Below, one piece after another: positions 12,234-23,721 of a stretch of DNA of 64,000 nucleotides. Source of the DNA: Cubamyces lactineus. Lineage: Eukaryota > Basidiomycota > Agaricomycetes > Polyporales > Polyporaceae. The DNA lies in NCBI GenBank assembly GCA_022376465.1, contig JACDTU010000006.1, forward strand, positions 1,302,001 to 1,366,000. The letters are read 5' to 3'. Numbering within the stretch: the stretch's first letter is position 1; each line of letters opens with the position of its first letter. The notes beneath the pieces are model-generated. The model worked only from the letters and a program-made list of their open reading frames with translations, made no database searches and had not been told where the DNA came from. A program made the translations under genes and the position numbers.

Positions 12234-13873
12234 TTACTCCTCCTCAGGCGCAACCTCGTCCTCGTACTCGACCTCCTCCTCGACACTAAGATGGATGTTA
12301 GCTGATGGTCGAAAACATCAAAGCACATGAGGACACTTACGTGGCGTCCTGGTACTGCTGGTACTCCGCGACGAGATCCTGCATGTTGGACTCGGCCTCG
12401 GTGAACTCCATCTCGTCCATACCCTCCTGCGTGTACCAATGCAAGAACGCCTTGCGCTTGAACATGGCGGTGAACTGGTCGCTTACACGCTTGAAGAGCT
12501 CCTGGATGGCGGTCGAGTTACCCAAGAACGTCACGGCCATCTTGAGGCCACGGGGTGCGATGTCACACTGCGCGGTGAGGACGTTGTTGGGAATCCACTC
12601 GACGAAGTACGCCGAGTTCTTGTTCTGAACGTTCTGCATCTGCTCCTCAACCTCCTTCATCGAGACCTTGCCACGGAAGACAGCGGCGACGGTGAGGTAA
12701 CGACCATGCCTGGGGTCTGACGCAGCCATCATGTTCTTCGCGTCAAACATCTGCTGGGTGAGCTCAGGGACGGTGACCGCGCGGTACTGTTGGCTTCCGC
12801 GGGCGGTGAGAGGAGCGAAACCGGTCATGAAGAAGTGGAGACGGGGGAAGGGAACTACGCATCGATGAGCCTCATGAGCCAGCACCATGACATATTGAAC
12901 ACCTACCCATGTTGACGGCCAACTTCCTCAGATCCGAGTTGAGCTGACCAGGGAAACGCAAGCACGTCGTGATACCAGACATGACGATGGACACGAGGTG
13001 GTTGAGGTCACCGTATGTGGGCGTGGTTAGCTTGAGTGTGCGGAAGCAGATGTCGTAAAGCGCCTCGTTGTCAATGCAGAACGTCTGGTCCGAGTTCTCA
13101 ACAAGCTGGTGCACGGAGAGGGTCGCGTTGTAGGGCTCGACGACGGTGTCGGACACCTTCGGTGAAGGCACAACGGAGAACGTAGCCATCATACGGTCGG
13201 GGTACTCCTCACGGATCTTCGAGATCAGGAGCGTACCCATGCCCGCACCGGTACCACCACCCAACGAGTGCGTGATCTGGAAGCCTGGAAGTTCACACTC
13301 GTCATCAGCATCCGTGACGTAGCGTGACCGTCGCGTGACGATGGTCACAGGAACAAAGATCTAACTTACCCTGCAGACAGTCGGTGCCCTCAGCCTCCTT
13401 GCGGACGACATCGAGGACAGAGTCGACGAGCTCAGCACCCTCGGTGTAGTGACCCTTCGCCCAGTTGTTACCAGCTCCGCTCTGGCCGAACACGAAGTTG
13501 TCGGGACGGAAGAGGTTGCCAAGGGGGCCCGAGCGGACGGAATCCATGGTTCCAGGCTCGAGATCAACGAGGACGGCACGGGGCACGTACTTGTTCGCGC
13601 CGACTTCGTTGTAGTACACGTTGATCCGCTCGAGCTGGAGATCGTTGTTGCCCTTGTACGTTCCATCCGACTCAATGCCGTGCTCATCAGAGACGACCTC
13701 CCAGAATTTGGCACCTATGAGCTGGTCAGACACTCGTATCGAGCGGCGATCGCTCGCGACGCCTCTCACCAATTTGGTTGCCGCACTGGAAGATAATGAT
13801 TGGCATAAGTTCAGAGCATTGGAAGACACGTCGTGCTTACCTGGCCAGTCTGGAGGTGGACGATTTCACGCAT
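12234..13873 (-). CDS. Beta-tubulin with Gln at position 198
   Basis: This is a beta-tubulin, one half of the microtubule heterodimer. The amino-terminal autoregulatory motif MREI, the GTP-binding loop GGGTGAGMG and the acidic tail ([16 protein letters not shown], stop at 12234-12236) are all present. Exon 1 (13873-13841) is 33 nt and exon 2 (13785-13770) is only 16 nt, a gene structure typical of basidiomycete beta-tubulins. Counting from the start, residues 197-200 are D-Q-T-F. Position 198 is therefore Gln (codon CAG, antisense at 13085-13087) rather than the usual fungal Glu, while Phe167 and Phe200 are kept. Substitutions at 198 are associated with altered benzimidazole sensitivity in other fungi. 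The protein is otherwise full length, about 445 residues, with no breaks. It could be one of two beta-tubulin paralogues common in basidiomycetes. Confidence 0.97.
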
Positions 13874-14990
13874 TCTGAAAGACAACGTCAGCAGGTTGCA
13901 ATCAACGCGTCGCCAGCAGCAAAACTTCAAAGCGGTGTGTCGCTGTTGTCGCGCTGTAGGCCTCCAACACGACACGGCCTGAAGAGCTGGCACAGAGACG
14001 CGAAAGACACGTACATGAAGGAATAGAACTGGAACTAGTCGAGGGTGGGTCGTTAGAGGATGGGGTACCGGGGAGGGACGAGGTCAAAACGGAAACGCCC
14101 TTGAGGTCTAGGGTGTCTATATTGGGTCGGAGCTCGAATCGCTAAACTCAACGTGGCTCTCCCGGCCTCTCCGCCACCGCCAGTGAATCGAAGCGTGCCT
14201 CTTCCCTCTTCTCCGCCCACGCGCAAGCCCCATATCGACCTTTCCCATCGCACACGTGTTGTACGCCCTTTGATGCCGTGCAAAGACGTGTTGAGAATAC
14301 GTTGGTGTTAAGTCCAACAGAGGTACTCCAGCCGGCAGTTCAAATACGCGACATGGCCAACAAGCGCTCGTGAACATTGGCAGCGCGTCCGGCATGTGTC
14401 CTTTGACCAACCTCCACCTCCTGTTCCTCATGTCTCAGATACGTAGGGTAGAGGCAACAACTACAAGCAGACACGCGAAGCTACAAATGAAAAATTCTTC
14501 CAGCCGAGTGTGCCCAGCTCGAGAAAGCGCGAGCAATGTTGGCGCAACATGCTTAACCAACGCAAGTAAGTATCAAACCGACGCGTAATAAGTAGCGAGA
14601 GTCTGCATTCAGTGAAATCGGTTCTAATCTGAGCAGCGTCGACGTCGAGTTAGTTGGAGTGGTATGGCCATGAGGCGACGCAATGGGCGTGTATGTTGTT
14701 ATTAGACAGTATTAGATAGTACTTGTCTACCGTCGTGCTAGAGACTTCCTCCTGAAGTATTGTTTCTGGACGTCCAACACCTAAGTTCAGCGGCCATGTA
14801 TCAGGCTATCAGCCTTTGCACAACCATCCCTCTTCATCGATATGCCGGGACTCATTCTCACTACGGGGTACAGGCCCGGAGGGGGCGGCGTACGTGACTC
14901 GGGTTTGACCGCCCCCGCGATAAGCGTGGAGTGTTTTCAGCCTTTGCTAGCGACTAGTACTACGTCGCCTCGGGAGCCCACAGGTCAACT
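13874..14990. other. Divergent promoter region of beta-tubulin and the HyuA gene
   Basis: About 1.1 kb separates the two divergent starts. No convincing coding frame or RNA gene was found. Short open frames on both strands lack codon signal and domains. Confidence 0.55.
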
Positions 14991-17748
14991 ATGCCTGCTC
15001 AGACGATCCCAGATAGGTCCATCAGGATTTGTGCGGACAGAGGCGGCACGTTCTGTGATGTGCACGCCTCGTTCCCCGACCCGGAGAAGCCGAACGAGCG
15101 CAAGGAGATCGTCGTGAAGCTTCGTGAGTACCATCCAGCTCGTCGCATGCACACTGCGTCCTGACTGCGATACGAAGTCTCGCAGGACCCGGCAAACTAC
15201 AAGGATGCACCGACCGAGGGCATCCGGCGAGTGCTCGAGATCGCGACAGGAGAGAAGATCTCGCGCGGGACGACCCTCAGTACCGACAAGATCGGTGCGC
15301 AGCTATCCCTTCTCTACCTTGCGGAAGGAGTGATTGACAATCACGCTCAGATTACATCAGGCTGTCCACGACGGTAGCGACGAACGCGCTGCTCGAGCGT
15401 AAGGGCCACAAGCACGCTCTGCTCATCACCCGCGGGTTCAGAGACCTGCTCCTAATCGGGAACCAGTCGCGCCCGAAGATCTTCGACCTGAACATCCGCC
15501 GCCCTCCTCCCCTCTACTCCGCTGTGCTCGAGGTCGACGAACGCGTCACACTGGTCGGGTACACGTCCGACCCGAAGGCGGAAGAGCATGCGGTGCAGTT
15601 CGACGAGAACGGGAAGATTAAGCGGGGATACCGCGGTGCGGGATGGGACGGACAGGGCGACGCGGAGGGCCCTGGCGAGGTCGTGCAAGGCCTGTCAGGA
15701 GAAGCGGTACGGATCATGCAAAGACCTGGTGAGTAGCAGTTATTACATTGCGCGTTCATTGTAACTCACACGTTCCAGACATGGTCAAGGTGAGAGAAGA
15801 CCTCCAGAAGCTATACGACGAGGGCTACCGCTCCATCGCGATTGTCTTTTGCCACTCCTACACGTACCCCGAGCACGAGCTCCAAGTGGCCGCACTCGCG
15901 CGTACGCTCGGCTTCACCCACGTCTCCGCGTCGTCGCAGCTTCTGCCCATGATCAAGATGGTGCCCCGCGGCGTGTCGTCCACTGCGGATGCGTACTTGA
16001 CGCCAGTGCTTAGAGAGTACCTTGACGGTTTCTTCGCTGGATTCGATGAGAAGCTGCGAGATGGAAAGGTTCGCAGCCCGCGCGTGGAGTTCATGGGCAG
16101 TGATGGTGGCCTGCTCGACCTGAACAACTTCTCGGGGCTGAAGAGCATTCTCAGCGGACCTGCGGGAGGGGTTGTCGGCTACGCACTCACGAGTTGGGAC
16201 GAGGAGAAGAAGATCCCTGTGATTGGGTGCGCATACAGCCAGCTTCTCGCTGAGTCACACTCAACTGTCATATCAGCATCGACGTTGGCGGCACCTCCAC
16301 GGATGTCTCTCGCTTCGCCGGCCGGTATGAGGTCGTCTATGAGACGACGACAGCAGGCGTCACCATACAGTCTCCTCAGCTAGACATCAACACCGTAGCT
16401 GCCGGAGGAGGATCATGTTTGACCTTCCGCAACGGGCTCTTCTTGGCTGGCCCGCACAGCGCTGGTGCAGAACCTGGACCTGCATGTTACCGGTACGCGA
16501 ATCTGTCCCTCGCACTTTCGCCCAGATTCTGAGGATTCAATAATAGCAAGGGCGGCCCACTCGCTGTGACAGACGCTAATCTTGTCCTTGGCCGTCTCGT
16601 CCCCGACTACTTCCCCAAGATCTTTGGCAAGTCTGAGAAGGAGCCACTCGACGTCCAGGCGTCTCGCTCTGCCTTTGACAAGCTTGCCGCCGAGATCAAC
16701 GCATCGGTGAGCAACGAGAAGAAGAAAGATCTGGACGAAATCGTATACGGGTAAGTGAGGGTTTACTCCACCACCGTTCTGAATGTCTGTGACTAACGTC
16801 CGGCGCGCAAAGTTTCATCAAGGTGGCGAACGAGACGATGTGTAGACCAATCCGTGCGCTGACAGAGGCTCGAGGCTACGCGACATCCAGGCACATGTAC
16901 GTTGGTCCTCGTTTGGATGCTGCAACACCTCAGTTGACGAGCTTTGTGACAGTCTTGCAAGTTTCGGCGGTGCTGGAGGGCAGCATGCCTGCGAGATCGC
17001 ACAACTGCTCGGCATCAAGACCGTCCTCATCCACCACTATAGCTCCATCTTGTCAGCATACGGCCTCGCCCTAGCTGATCGGTCAGTACTACTCCCGTCG
17101 TGACATCGGCCAACAATTTTTCGATATTGATACTGGAACTCTAGCGCATTCGAGCTCCAAGAGCCGTCATCGACGTTCTATACACCCGAGAACCGTAACA
17201 CCCTCAAGGCGCGGTTAGACAAGCTCGATGCGCAAGTCCGCGAAGAGCTCAGCCGCCAAGGCTTCGAGGAGTCCCGCGTCCACACCGAACGCATGCTCAA
17301 CATGCGCTTCGAAGGCACTGACACCGCGCTTATGGTGCTCCCCGCGCCCGCGGACGGCGACGGCAGCGAGGACTTCGAGGCGGCGTTCAAACGAGTTTAC
17401 AAGGCTGAGTTCGGCTTCCTGCTCGAGAACAAGTCGATCATCGTCGACGACGTCAAGGTGCGCGGCATCGGGAAGACGTTCGACTCCCTCGGGGACTCTG
17501 TGTTCAAGGAGGTCGCGCGAATCGAGAAGCGGCCGGTCGACCCCGCGAAGGCGGACTCGACGTACAGCGTGTACTTTGACGGGGTCGGGCGCGTCAAGGA
17601 CACGCCGGTGTACCTCCTCACATCGTTGCATGTTGGGGATACCGTCAAGGGCCCGGCGATGATCATCGACAACACGCAGACGATTGTGATCATCCCCGGG
17701 GCGACTGCGGTGCTTACGAGCAAGCACCTGTACATCACGTTGGAGTGA
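14991..17748 (+). CDS. HyuA-only relative of 5-oxoprolinase/hydantoinase, lacking HyuB
   Basis: The protein matches the N-terminal half of fungal 5-oxoprolinase (OXP1), which cleaves 5-oxoproline with ATP in glutathione salvage. The start [22 protein letters not shown] segment, [49 protein letters not shown] and [12 protein letters not shown] (joined across the intron ending near 16273) are all classic HyuA blocks. Later blocks are [32 protein letters not shown], and [13 protein letters not shown] near the end. It then stops at TGA 17746-17748 after LYITLE. In full-length family members this is where the HyuB domain (a further ~500 residues) begins. The next 450 bases show no HyuB-like frame and then meet a convergent gene. 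It is either a genuine HyuA-only protein or a C-terminally truncated gene. Activity on 5-oxoproline cannot be assumed. Confidence 0.87.
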
Positions 17749-18195
17749 GAGACGGATTGTAGAGGGAAAGGAAAGGAGGATATAGCGGTGTACATGTACG
17801 ATGGAAATGTGGTTGTACTCGAAGTCGCCCTGCTGTAGCTATAGCATGGAACAAATGATACCCTATGATATGGGGAGATGCAAGCGGGGGTGTGATCACG
17901 AGGGCCGGCTTCCATGCTCACTTGCTTCTGAAGTACCTAGATCGCTATTAAGGCGTATTCAGTGAGCAGCGATATTGCCAGCGATTGAGGATAGAGCTCG
18001 GCACCAAGGTGACTGCTCGCTCTTTCGCGGAAGACACTCGCATCGCAACAATGATAAGTGGTGAGCAATGGTAGCGAAGTGTAAGGATTTGACATGTGTA
18101 TGTGTTCGTATATGCCTCTAGTACTAGTAGTCGCCTCTAACATGTCCTAAGTGGCCGAGAATGCCATATTTGCAGTCAACTCACGGCCAAAGATT
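17749..18195. other. Intergenic region between convergent HyuA and FCP1-like genes
   Basis: This is 3'-flanking sequence of both neighbours. It was examined for a HyuB continuation in all three plus frames by eye and none was seen. Confidence 0.6.
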
Positions 18196-20334
18196 CTATC
18201 GCTCTATGCCATGCTCAACAGGGATACCCAGTTCTTCGAGCGCACTCCGCCCGCGCGCAGCCCAATGGCCCATCACGCGCTCATCCTCGAACCACATTTT
18301 CTGCGGGACTGGAAACTCTTGTGAACTTCCGGCCACTGGAACGACCGTCTCCCGATCATTGCCCACGTCGGTGAGCTCTGTGCCTCCGACTCCCTTTGCG
18401 CCGGCGTCGGATTCGCGCATACGCTGTCGTTTACGCTTGCGCTTGCGGTCCTTGCTATGTGCTGAGTCAGGGCTAGGCTGCGAGTTGCGCTCGGATGAAG
18501 GAACGTTCTTGACCGAGAGGTCGCTGTCGTCCGACTGTGTCCCTTGCTCTTCCGCCACAAGCTGTGCGGAAGAGGACGGATCAGCAGAGCTATCGTCCTC
18601 AGCTTGCAACTCTGGAGAGCGGGTCACAGGTGGGTCGTACGGGCCCCAAAGCCCCCCAGAACGTATCCATGCTGCGACGTTCGCCTGCTCCTTGATCTCT
18701 TCCAGCACGCCAATGACGGCGAGTAGTGTTTCGTCGTATGAAACGTCCGGCTTCCCGTCCGCTTCGGCCTTCTCGAGCAGGGCTGCGCGTTTTTGGAGCT
18801 TCTTCTCTTTCCGTTTCCGCTTCTTCGACATCTCTGCCGGCGCCGTGGACGAAGCCGCTCCTTCGTCTAGTGGCGCGTCGAGCTCGGCGTCGGGGACAGG
18901 CTCATCGCTATCCTTAGGCAGTAGGGCCTCGGGAGATTCATTGGAGGCAGCAGATGCGCCTCCAGTCGCGCTATCCTTGACTTCGGCGATCTGGGCATCA
19001 AGGGTTTGGCGCGCCTGCATAGCGGCGTTCCACTCCTGCTCCGTTTGCAAGCTCTCCAGGTCCTTTGCTCGCCGTTCTCCTGAATATTCTCCGATACAGA
19101 CATGGTTGAAGGGCTGCAACTCCGCCTTGCGAGGCGAGTCGTCCAGTAGCAGAGTGGTCAATGCAGAATGACTCTGAGGTGTTGTTGACTCGGGGTTGTC
19201 GCTTGGGTGTGAAGGACTGGACGGCTCCGGAGAGGAACGCGGCGTACTCGCGATGGAAGAGTGCGGAGAAGCAGGTATATGCGCGGAGTTTGACGCGAAG
19301 TAGACCCATGGCTTGGTGAGATCTTTCACAGTCTGCACCTTGCGGTCTGCACATACCAAGTTCAATAAAGGATTCGTATAGTACATATATGAGGGCTTAC
19401 GATAATGATCGTTGGACAAGCCAAGGGTATCTCGAGCCCATACAGCCAGCAGCTTCTCCTTCTCGTCGCCAAAGCATTTGTCGACCATGTCACCCACGCT
19501 ATAAGGTTGCGCGGACGACCATACCATCACGTCCAGCCATCGTCTCGTTTGCGGTGCGAATAGGTAGGATCGAAAGGCGTTCATATACGGTCTGGGGTGT
19601 ACTGGACGAAGGCGCGGAAGTATGCGTCCATGCTCATCCCGTGGGCGATCTTCATATGGCTGGTGGAAATGTCTATTCTTTGGGCGTGGCATCGGGGAGC
19701 GATGCAGCAAAGTGCCGTTCAGGTCGAGAACGAGTAACTTCCTAGAAAGAGAAGGTTCTTGTATTCGCGATGGTGCTTGTTCCGCTAATGCTAGATAACT
19801 GGGCGAGGGCGATTGCGGCGGTGGAGGTGTTACCGAGCGGTCATTCCGCATGGCTCTGGGCGCACGAGGTGGGCTCCTTCGAATAGGCGAACTGGGGATA
19901 TTCACAGCTTCGGATTGATCATGTTCTCGCCTACGTCCTCGAGTACGATATGTGGAACTGGCGACCTGACCGTCTGCGCTACAAGATGGGTTGATTGTTA
20001 ATTCTCTACAAAATAGGGCACGAACCATCATGAGACCGCGAGGAGGATGGCATTGAATAGCCCTCACCCTCGCGATGTCTATCTGCGCGGTCGATGAAAC
20101 GTAGCTTCTCAGCCATGGATTGCCTGAGTCGGTGAATGCGACTAAGCAGACCGCAAGGAAGGAGATTACGAGGCCAGCGATGCAGGTTTGGAGCGAGTAT
20201 AGTGGTCGAGACGAAGAGCACGCGGTCAAGCGCGTGAACTGACGGTGAGAGATTTGGGTAGATCGCGCCGCGCGACCTACCGCGACCTCTTTGACGCTGT
20301 CCGCGACAGCGACCACGGCCGCCCTGTCCTCCAC
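18196..20334 (-). CDS. FCP1-homology (NIF/HAD-fold) domain protein with DLNGT motif
   Basis: The central region (about 19800-19000) is an FCP1-homology domain of the HAD superfamily, the fold of CTD-type phosphatases. The first motif reads LDLNGTLL, with Asn in place of the second Asp of DxDGT. Other segments are WSSAQPYSV (motif II) and LLLDDSPRKAELQP (motif III). The C-terminal half is charged and disordered, with a Lys/Arg cluster that could be a nuclear signal. It ends GIPVEHGIER. A 54-nt intron (19400-19347) with GTAAGC...GCAG borders is stop-free and in frame, so a naive reading would retain 18 extra residues. The 5' end is uncertain. An ATG at 20365 opens an Arg/Gly-rich exon, and the stretch 20270-19990 in the long open frame looks partly intronic. 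The Asn suggests reduced or altered phosphatase chemistry, although DLNGT is known in some members of this family. Confidence 0.83.
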   Translation of the reverse strand: MEDRAAVVAVADSVKEVAVGRAARSTQISHRQFTRLTACSSSRPLYSLQTCIAGLVISFLAVCLVAFTDSGNPWLRSYVSSTAQIDIARVRAIQCHPPRGLMMVRALFCRELTINPSCSADGQVASSTYRTRGRRREHDQSEAVNIPSSPIRRSPPRAPRAMRNDRSVTPPPPQSPSPSYLALAEQAPSRIQEPSLSRKLLVLDLNGTLLHRSPMPRPKNRHFHQPYEDRPRDEHGRILPRLRPVHPRPYMNAFRSYLFAPQTRRWLDVMVWSSAQPYSVGDMVDKCFGDEKEKLLAVWARDTLGLSNDHYRKPSYMYYTNPLLNLVCADRKVQTVKDLTKPWVYFASNSAHIPASPHSSIASTPRSSPEPSSPSHPSDNPESTTPQSHSALTTLLLDDSPRKAELQPFNHVCIGEYSGERRAKDLESLQTEQEWNAAMQARQTLDAQIAEVKDSATGGASAASNESPEALLPKDSDEPVPDAELDAPLDEGAASSTAPAEMSKKRKRKEKKLQKRAALLEKAEADGKPDVSYDETLLAVIGVLEEIKEQANVAAWIRSGGLWGPYDPPVTRSPELQAEDDSSADPSSSAQLVAEEQGTQSDDSDLSVKNVPSSERNSQPSPDSAHSKDRKRKRKRQRMRESDAGAKGVGGTELTDVGNDRETVVPVAGSSQEFPVPQKMWFEDERVMGHWAARGRSALEELGIPVEHGIER

Positions 20335-20363
20335 GCGGGTCCGCTCTGAGTCTCTGGCTTTCC

Positions 20364-22337
20364 ATGGCTCGGCATCGTCGTGATACCCAGGACTCGTCTG
20401 GATCTACAATTCACCGCCCTCTACGCGTCGTCGCGTCCGGAACGCTTTTCCTCACCAACAACCTCGGCCTTCCCACATACCCAGAGCCCAATTCCGTCGT
20501 CCGCGCGCACTCGGTCTCGCGCGTCCGCGGAGGATCCGCGAGCACATGTCTGTCCATAGCTGCCCAGTTCCCAGCGGTAGAGGCTATGCTCGTGGCTCCG
20601 CTTGGCGGGAACGAGGAGGGCCGCATGGTGATCAACGATCTTGAGAAGGAGAGAGTGAGCACTCGGTTCTGCAAGATTTGGCCCGAGGCTGGTGTCCCCA
20701 GCGCGTGGGTCCTACACGCAGGTCAGTGCTACTGTTCTGCGTCATGCGTCTCAGCTGTTCGCATATTTAAATCGAGGGCGTCGTACGCGCGCAATGCATT
20801 GATATGCGATCTCTCACATTAGCATTTTACCGTCACATTTGGTGCTTGGCTTTCTCTCAGATCTTATCCAAATGATGCTCTTCGTATTCTGACTCGGTGC
20901 GACAGGGGTGTCCAGGCCATGTTCTGACAAGTGCTACAGATGACACAGATAGTCGCACTGTGATCAATAACAATCCTCTGCCAGACATCACTCATGAGGA
21001 ATTCATATCGCTGTTGGGGCCCCTCCTCGTTCCGGAGAACTATACCTACATGAACATGCCGCCAACGCCTCCCGTCGTCAATCAGCAAGCACCAGGGAGC
21101 AGCAATCTCGCGCCAGGGAGCTCTTCCCAGCCTCGCGCTTCGATGTCTGCACCGCGGCCGCCAGTGAATAGCCCTGCACCCATTGATTGGTTCCACTTCG
21201 AGGGCCGATCGGTCAAGACGACCCTTACCAACATCATGGGTCTCGACGGGCTGGCGCGGGAGCGCAAGTGGCGAAGCCATTGTGTGATCAGTGTTGACGT
21301 CGGCAGGAGAGCTCGTCAAGGCGTAGAAGCGGTACGAGAATATCTCAACTCTCTCTAGCCCACATTCAACTCATTGTAACATCATAATGAAGTTAATACC
21401 TCATGCAGATGTCATCTTCTTGAACAAACACTACGCGCGTGCGCACTCGCCGCAGTACGCGTCCTCTCCGCGGGCCTTCCTCCTCTCCTTGACAGGCATT
21501 GCGCCCCCTCACGCGCTTCTCGTGGCCCACTGGGGCAGCGACGGAGCGGCAGTGCTCTCCGTCCCGACCAAAGAATACTTCCAGAGCACCGGCTGGATCG
21601 ACACCAGCGCCTCAACGTCCGCCGAGCCGAGTCCATTGCGTATAAACGTCCTGCCAGTACCGGGCAGCTCCGAGCACATGGACGAGGCCGATATGCAGTC
21701 CGTGCGGACAGGCAGCGATTTCTGGGCTGGGGCGGGGAACCACACCGAGTCGTCGAGCACATTCACCGCGGACCTACTCTCTTCGACACCTCAGCGGCCC
21801 GGACGTGGGGCAGCCAAAGAGGAGACCCCTCGCCCGTCGAAGCGCCACCAAAGCCGCACGAAGAACGGGAAGCGCGCCGCGTACAGGAGCCCCAAGCGGG
21901 ATAACGGAGACTCGTCCGACTCCGATGGGACGCAGATCGCTGGACACGGCGGTGGCATCCGTGCGGATCCAGAGGCATCCCGCGCGCGCTCGCAGCCTGC
22001 CCCGAACGAGGTGGTCGATGAGGTCGGGGCTCAAGATGCGTTCGTCGCCGGGATGATGTGGGCGTTGAGCCGACGGCTGCTCCCTGGGGAACCATACACG
22101 CCTTCTGCTATCTCGGGTGATGGCGTGGCCGGCAGCGGCGCAGATTCAGATAGGGAGAAAGGGAGGTGGCGCTTGGAGGAATGCCTGAGGTGAGCTTAAC
22201 AAATCCACTCGCTGTATACACCGTTCACGAGGGCGTACACCAGGTTTGCTACGGAACTCGCTGGGAGGAAGGGAAGGCGAAAGGGTTGGACAGGACTTGC
22301 GGATGAAATGGCTAAAGCAGGATGGTTCGATTCATGA
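20364..22337 (+). CDS. PfkB-family sugar kinase, ketohexokinase-like
   Basis: The protein has the layout of a ribokinase/ketohexokinase-type PfkB kinase. RGGSASTCLSIAAQFP is the substrate-side motif (equivalent to GGNAANT). It is followed by a typical middle section (DSRTVINNNPLPDIT, DWFHFEGR, HADVIFLNKHYA) and a C-terminal DEVGAQDAFVAGMMWALS. The catalytic consensus is GAGDxF; here the third residue is Gln. Between the nucleotide-binding strand (LVAHWGSDGAAVLS) and that motif lies a low-complexity insert of roughly 150 residues (about 21590-22010). Introns were placed before DDTDSR, before LIPHAD (acceptor AAG) and before the last exon at 22244. The final exon ends MAKAGWFDS, stop 22335-22337. 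ATG 20364 is the only start giving a complete N-terminal strand. It lies in a CCATGG whose complement is also a possible start of the neighbouring gene. The sugar substrate is not known. Confidence 0.86.
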
Positions 22338-22612
22338 CATAGTATGCTCTGTATCAGACCGCATATACCCTATATGCTACCAGAATATATTCCTAAGAGC
22401 TGTTGTTATGTTGTTATGTGTAGAGCGCTTACGATCGACTCGAAAACTACAGCGGGTTTACTTATTGGCACAGCACCCTGTGGCTGTGCTGCACTCTAGC
22501 GAGACGTTTTGATGTACAAACTGAGGTTGGCTCTCACAAGTTACTAGCAAATCTCCGAGAAGTGCTCGTACAATCCCCGGACACAGTTGAAGCTAGAAGG
22601 CATCGCAAAGGC

Positions 22613-23721
22613 ATGATGGCCCAAACATCTTCGCCCACTATCACGCTCCTAGAGCATGCTGAAAAGATCTCACAAGGAGCGGAGGCTGCAAGTACAATTC
22701 CTTGTCTAGATCTCATCGCGCGGTACTCACGATCTCAGTGCAACACTACAGAAAATCTATAGGGCTCAACTGCATCCATCACCTTCGGGATCCTCGTCTG
22801 GAACCAAAGATGAAGAGTCATATATACTCTTGAAGTACCGCTTCCACAAGCAGTATCGGCACCCGACCCTTGACTCATCCCTGACAAAATCTCGAGTCGC
22901 GGGCGAAGCTCGCGCGCTCATCAAGTGTCTACGGTGAATATGTTCCCCCTCTGTGGTATTTTAAGAGACCTGATGCATTGTCGTACTTAGATCTGGGGTG
23001 AATGTACCGGGCATCCGCATGGTAGATGCCGCAGAGGGCGTCCTCGGGATCGAGTGGATCGACGGCAAGAGCGTTCGCTTCCTCCTGGGAGGAGGCGCAG
23101 AAGGCGAAGCAGAAGTAGCAGACGACTCCGAAGATGTGCAGGACGACGTTCCACTGGAGGAAGATGAACCCCTCAAGGAGTATGGGGTCACTCAAGGCGA
23201 GCATCGCTACACGGACCGCAGCGAAACTGAGCAGATTGAGTCTGACTAGTAGCGGTAGATGCCCTCATGTCGATGATCGGAACGGAGATCGCGAAGATGC
23301 ATAAGGCGGATGTCATTCATGGAGACCTCACGACGTCGAACATGATGCTCCGTCATCCATCGTCTCGCAAAGGTCTCCAGATGGTCAGTATCTTGACGCG
23401 CAACCACGATACACATTCAACTCATGAGGCGCTAGGTTCTCATTGATTTTGGGTTGGCGTATACCTCGACACTGGTCGAAGACAAGGCGGTCGACCTATA
23501 CGTCCTCGAGCGTGCCTTCGCGTCGACGCATCCCGAGTCAGAACCGCTCTTTGCCGGAGTGCTCAAGGCATATGAACAGTACATGGGTAAAGACTGGGCC
23601 GCCATATCTCGGCGGCTGGACGACGGTACGTCATTTTGAGAGTACACAGACCTGAGTTACCGCATACTAAATTTTCTCATTAGTGCGGCTCCGCGGACGC
23701 AAGCGGAGTATGGTTGGTTGA
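22613..23721 (+). CDS. BUD32: BUD32/PRPK, kinase-like subunit of the KEOPS/EKC complex
   Basis: BUD32 is the small atypical kinase/ATPase of the KEOPS complex, which makes the t6A modification of ANN-decoding tRNAs. The N-terminal exon carries EHAEKISQGAEAA, matching the glycine-poor nucleotide loop (I/SQGAEA). The next (about 22825-22931) carries LKYRFHKQYRHPTLD and SRVAGEARAL, and then VPGIRMVD and LGIEWIDGKSVR. The catalytic loop is IHGDLTTSNMML and the metal-binding motif is IDFGLAY. The last residues RLRGRKRSMVG form the conserved basic tail. Two ATGs lie at 22613 and 22616 and either could be used. It is about 270 residues, slightly long because of an acidic insert after SVRFLL. The gene follows the kinase gene on the same strand by about 275 bases, with independent transcription expected. 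Confidence 0.95.
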
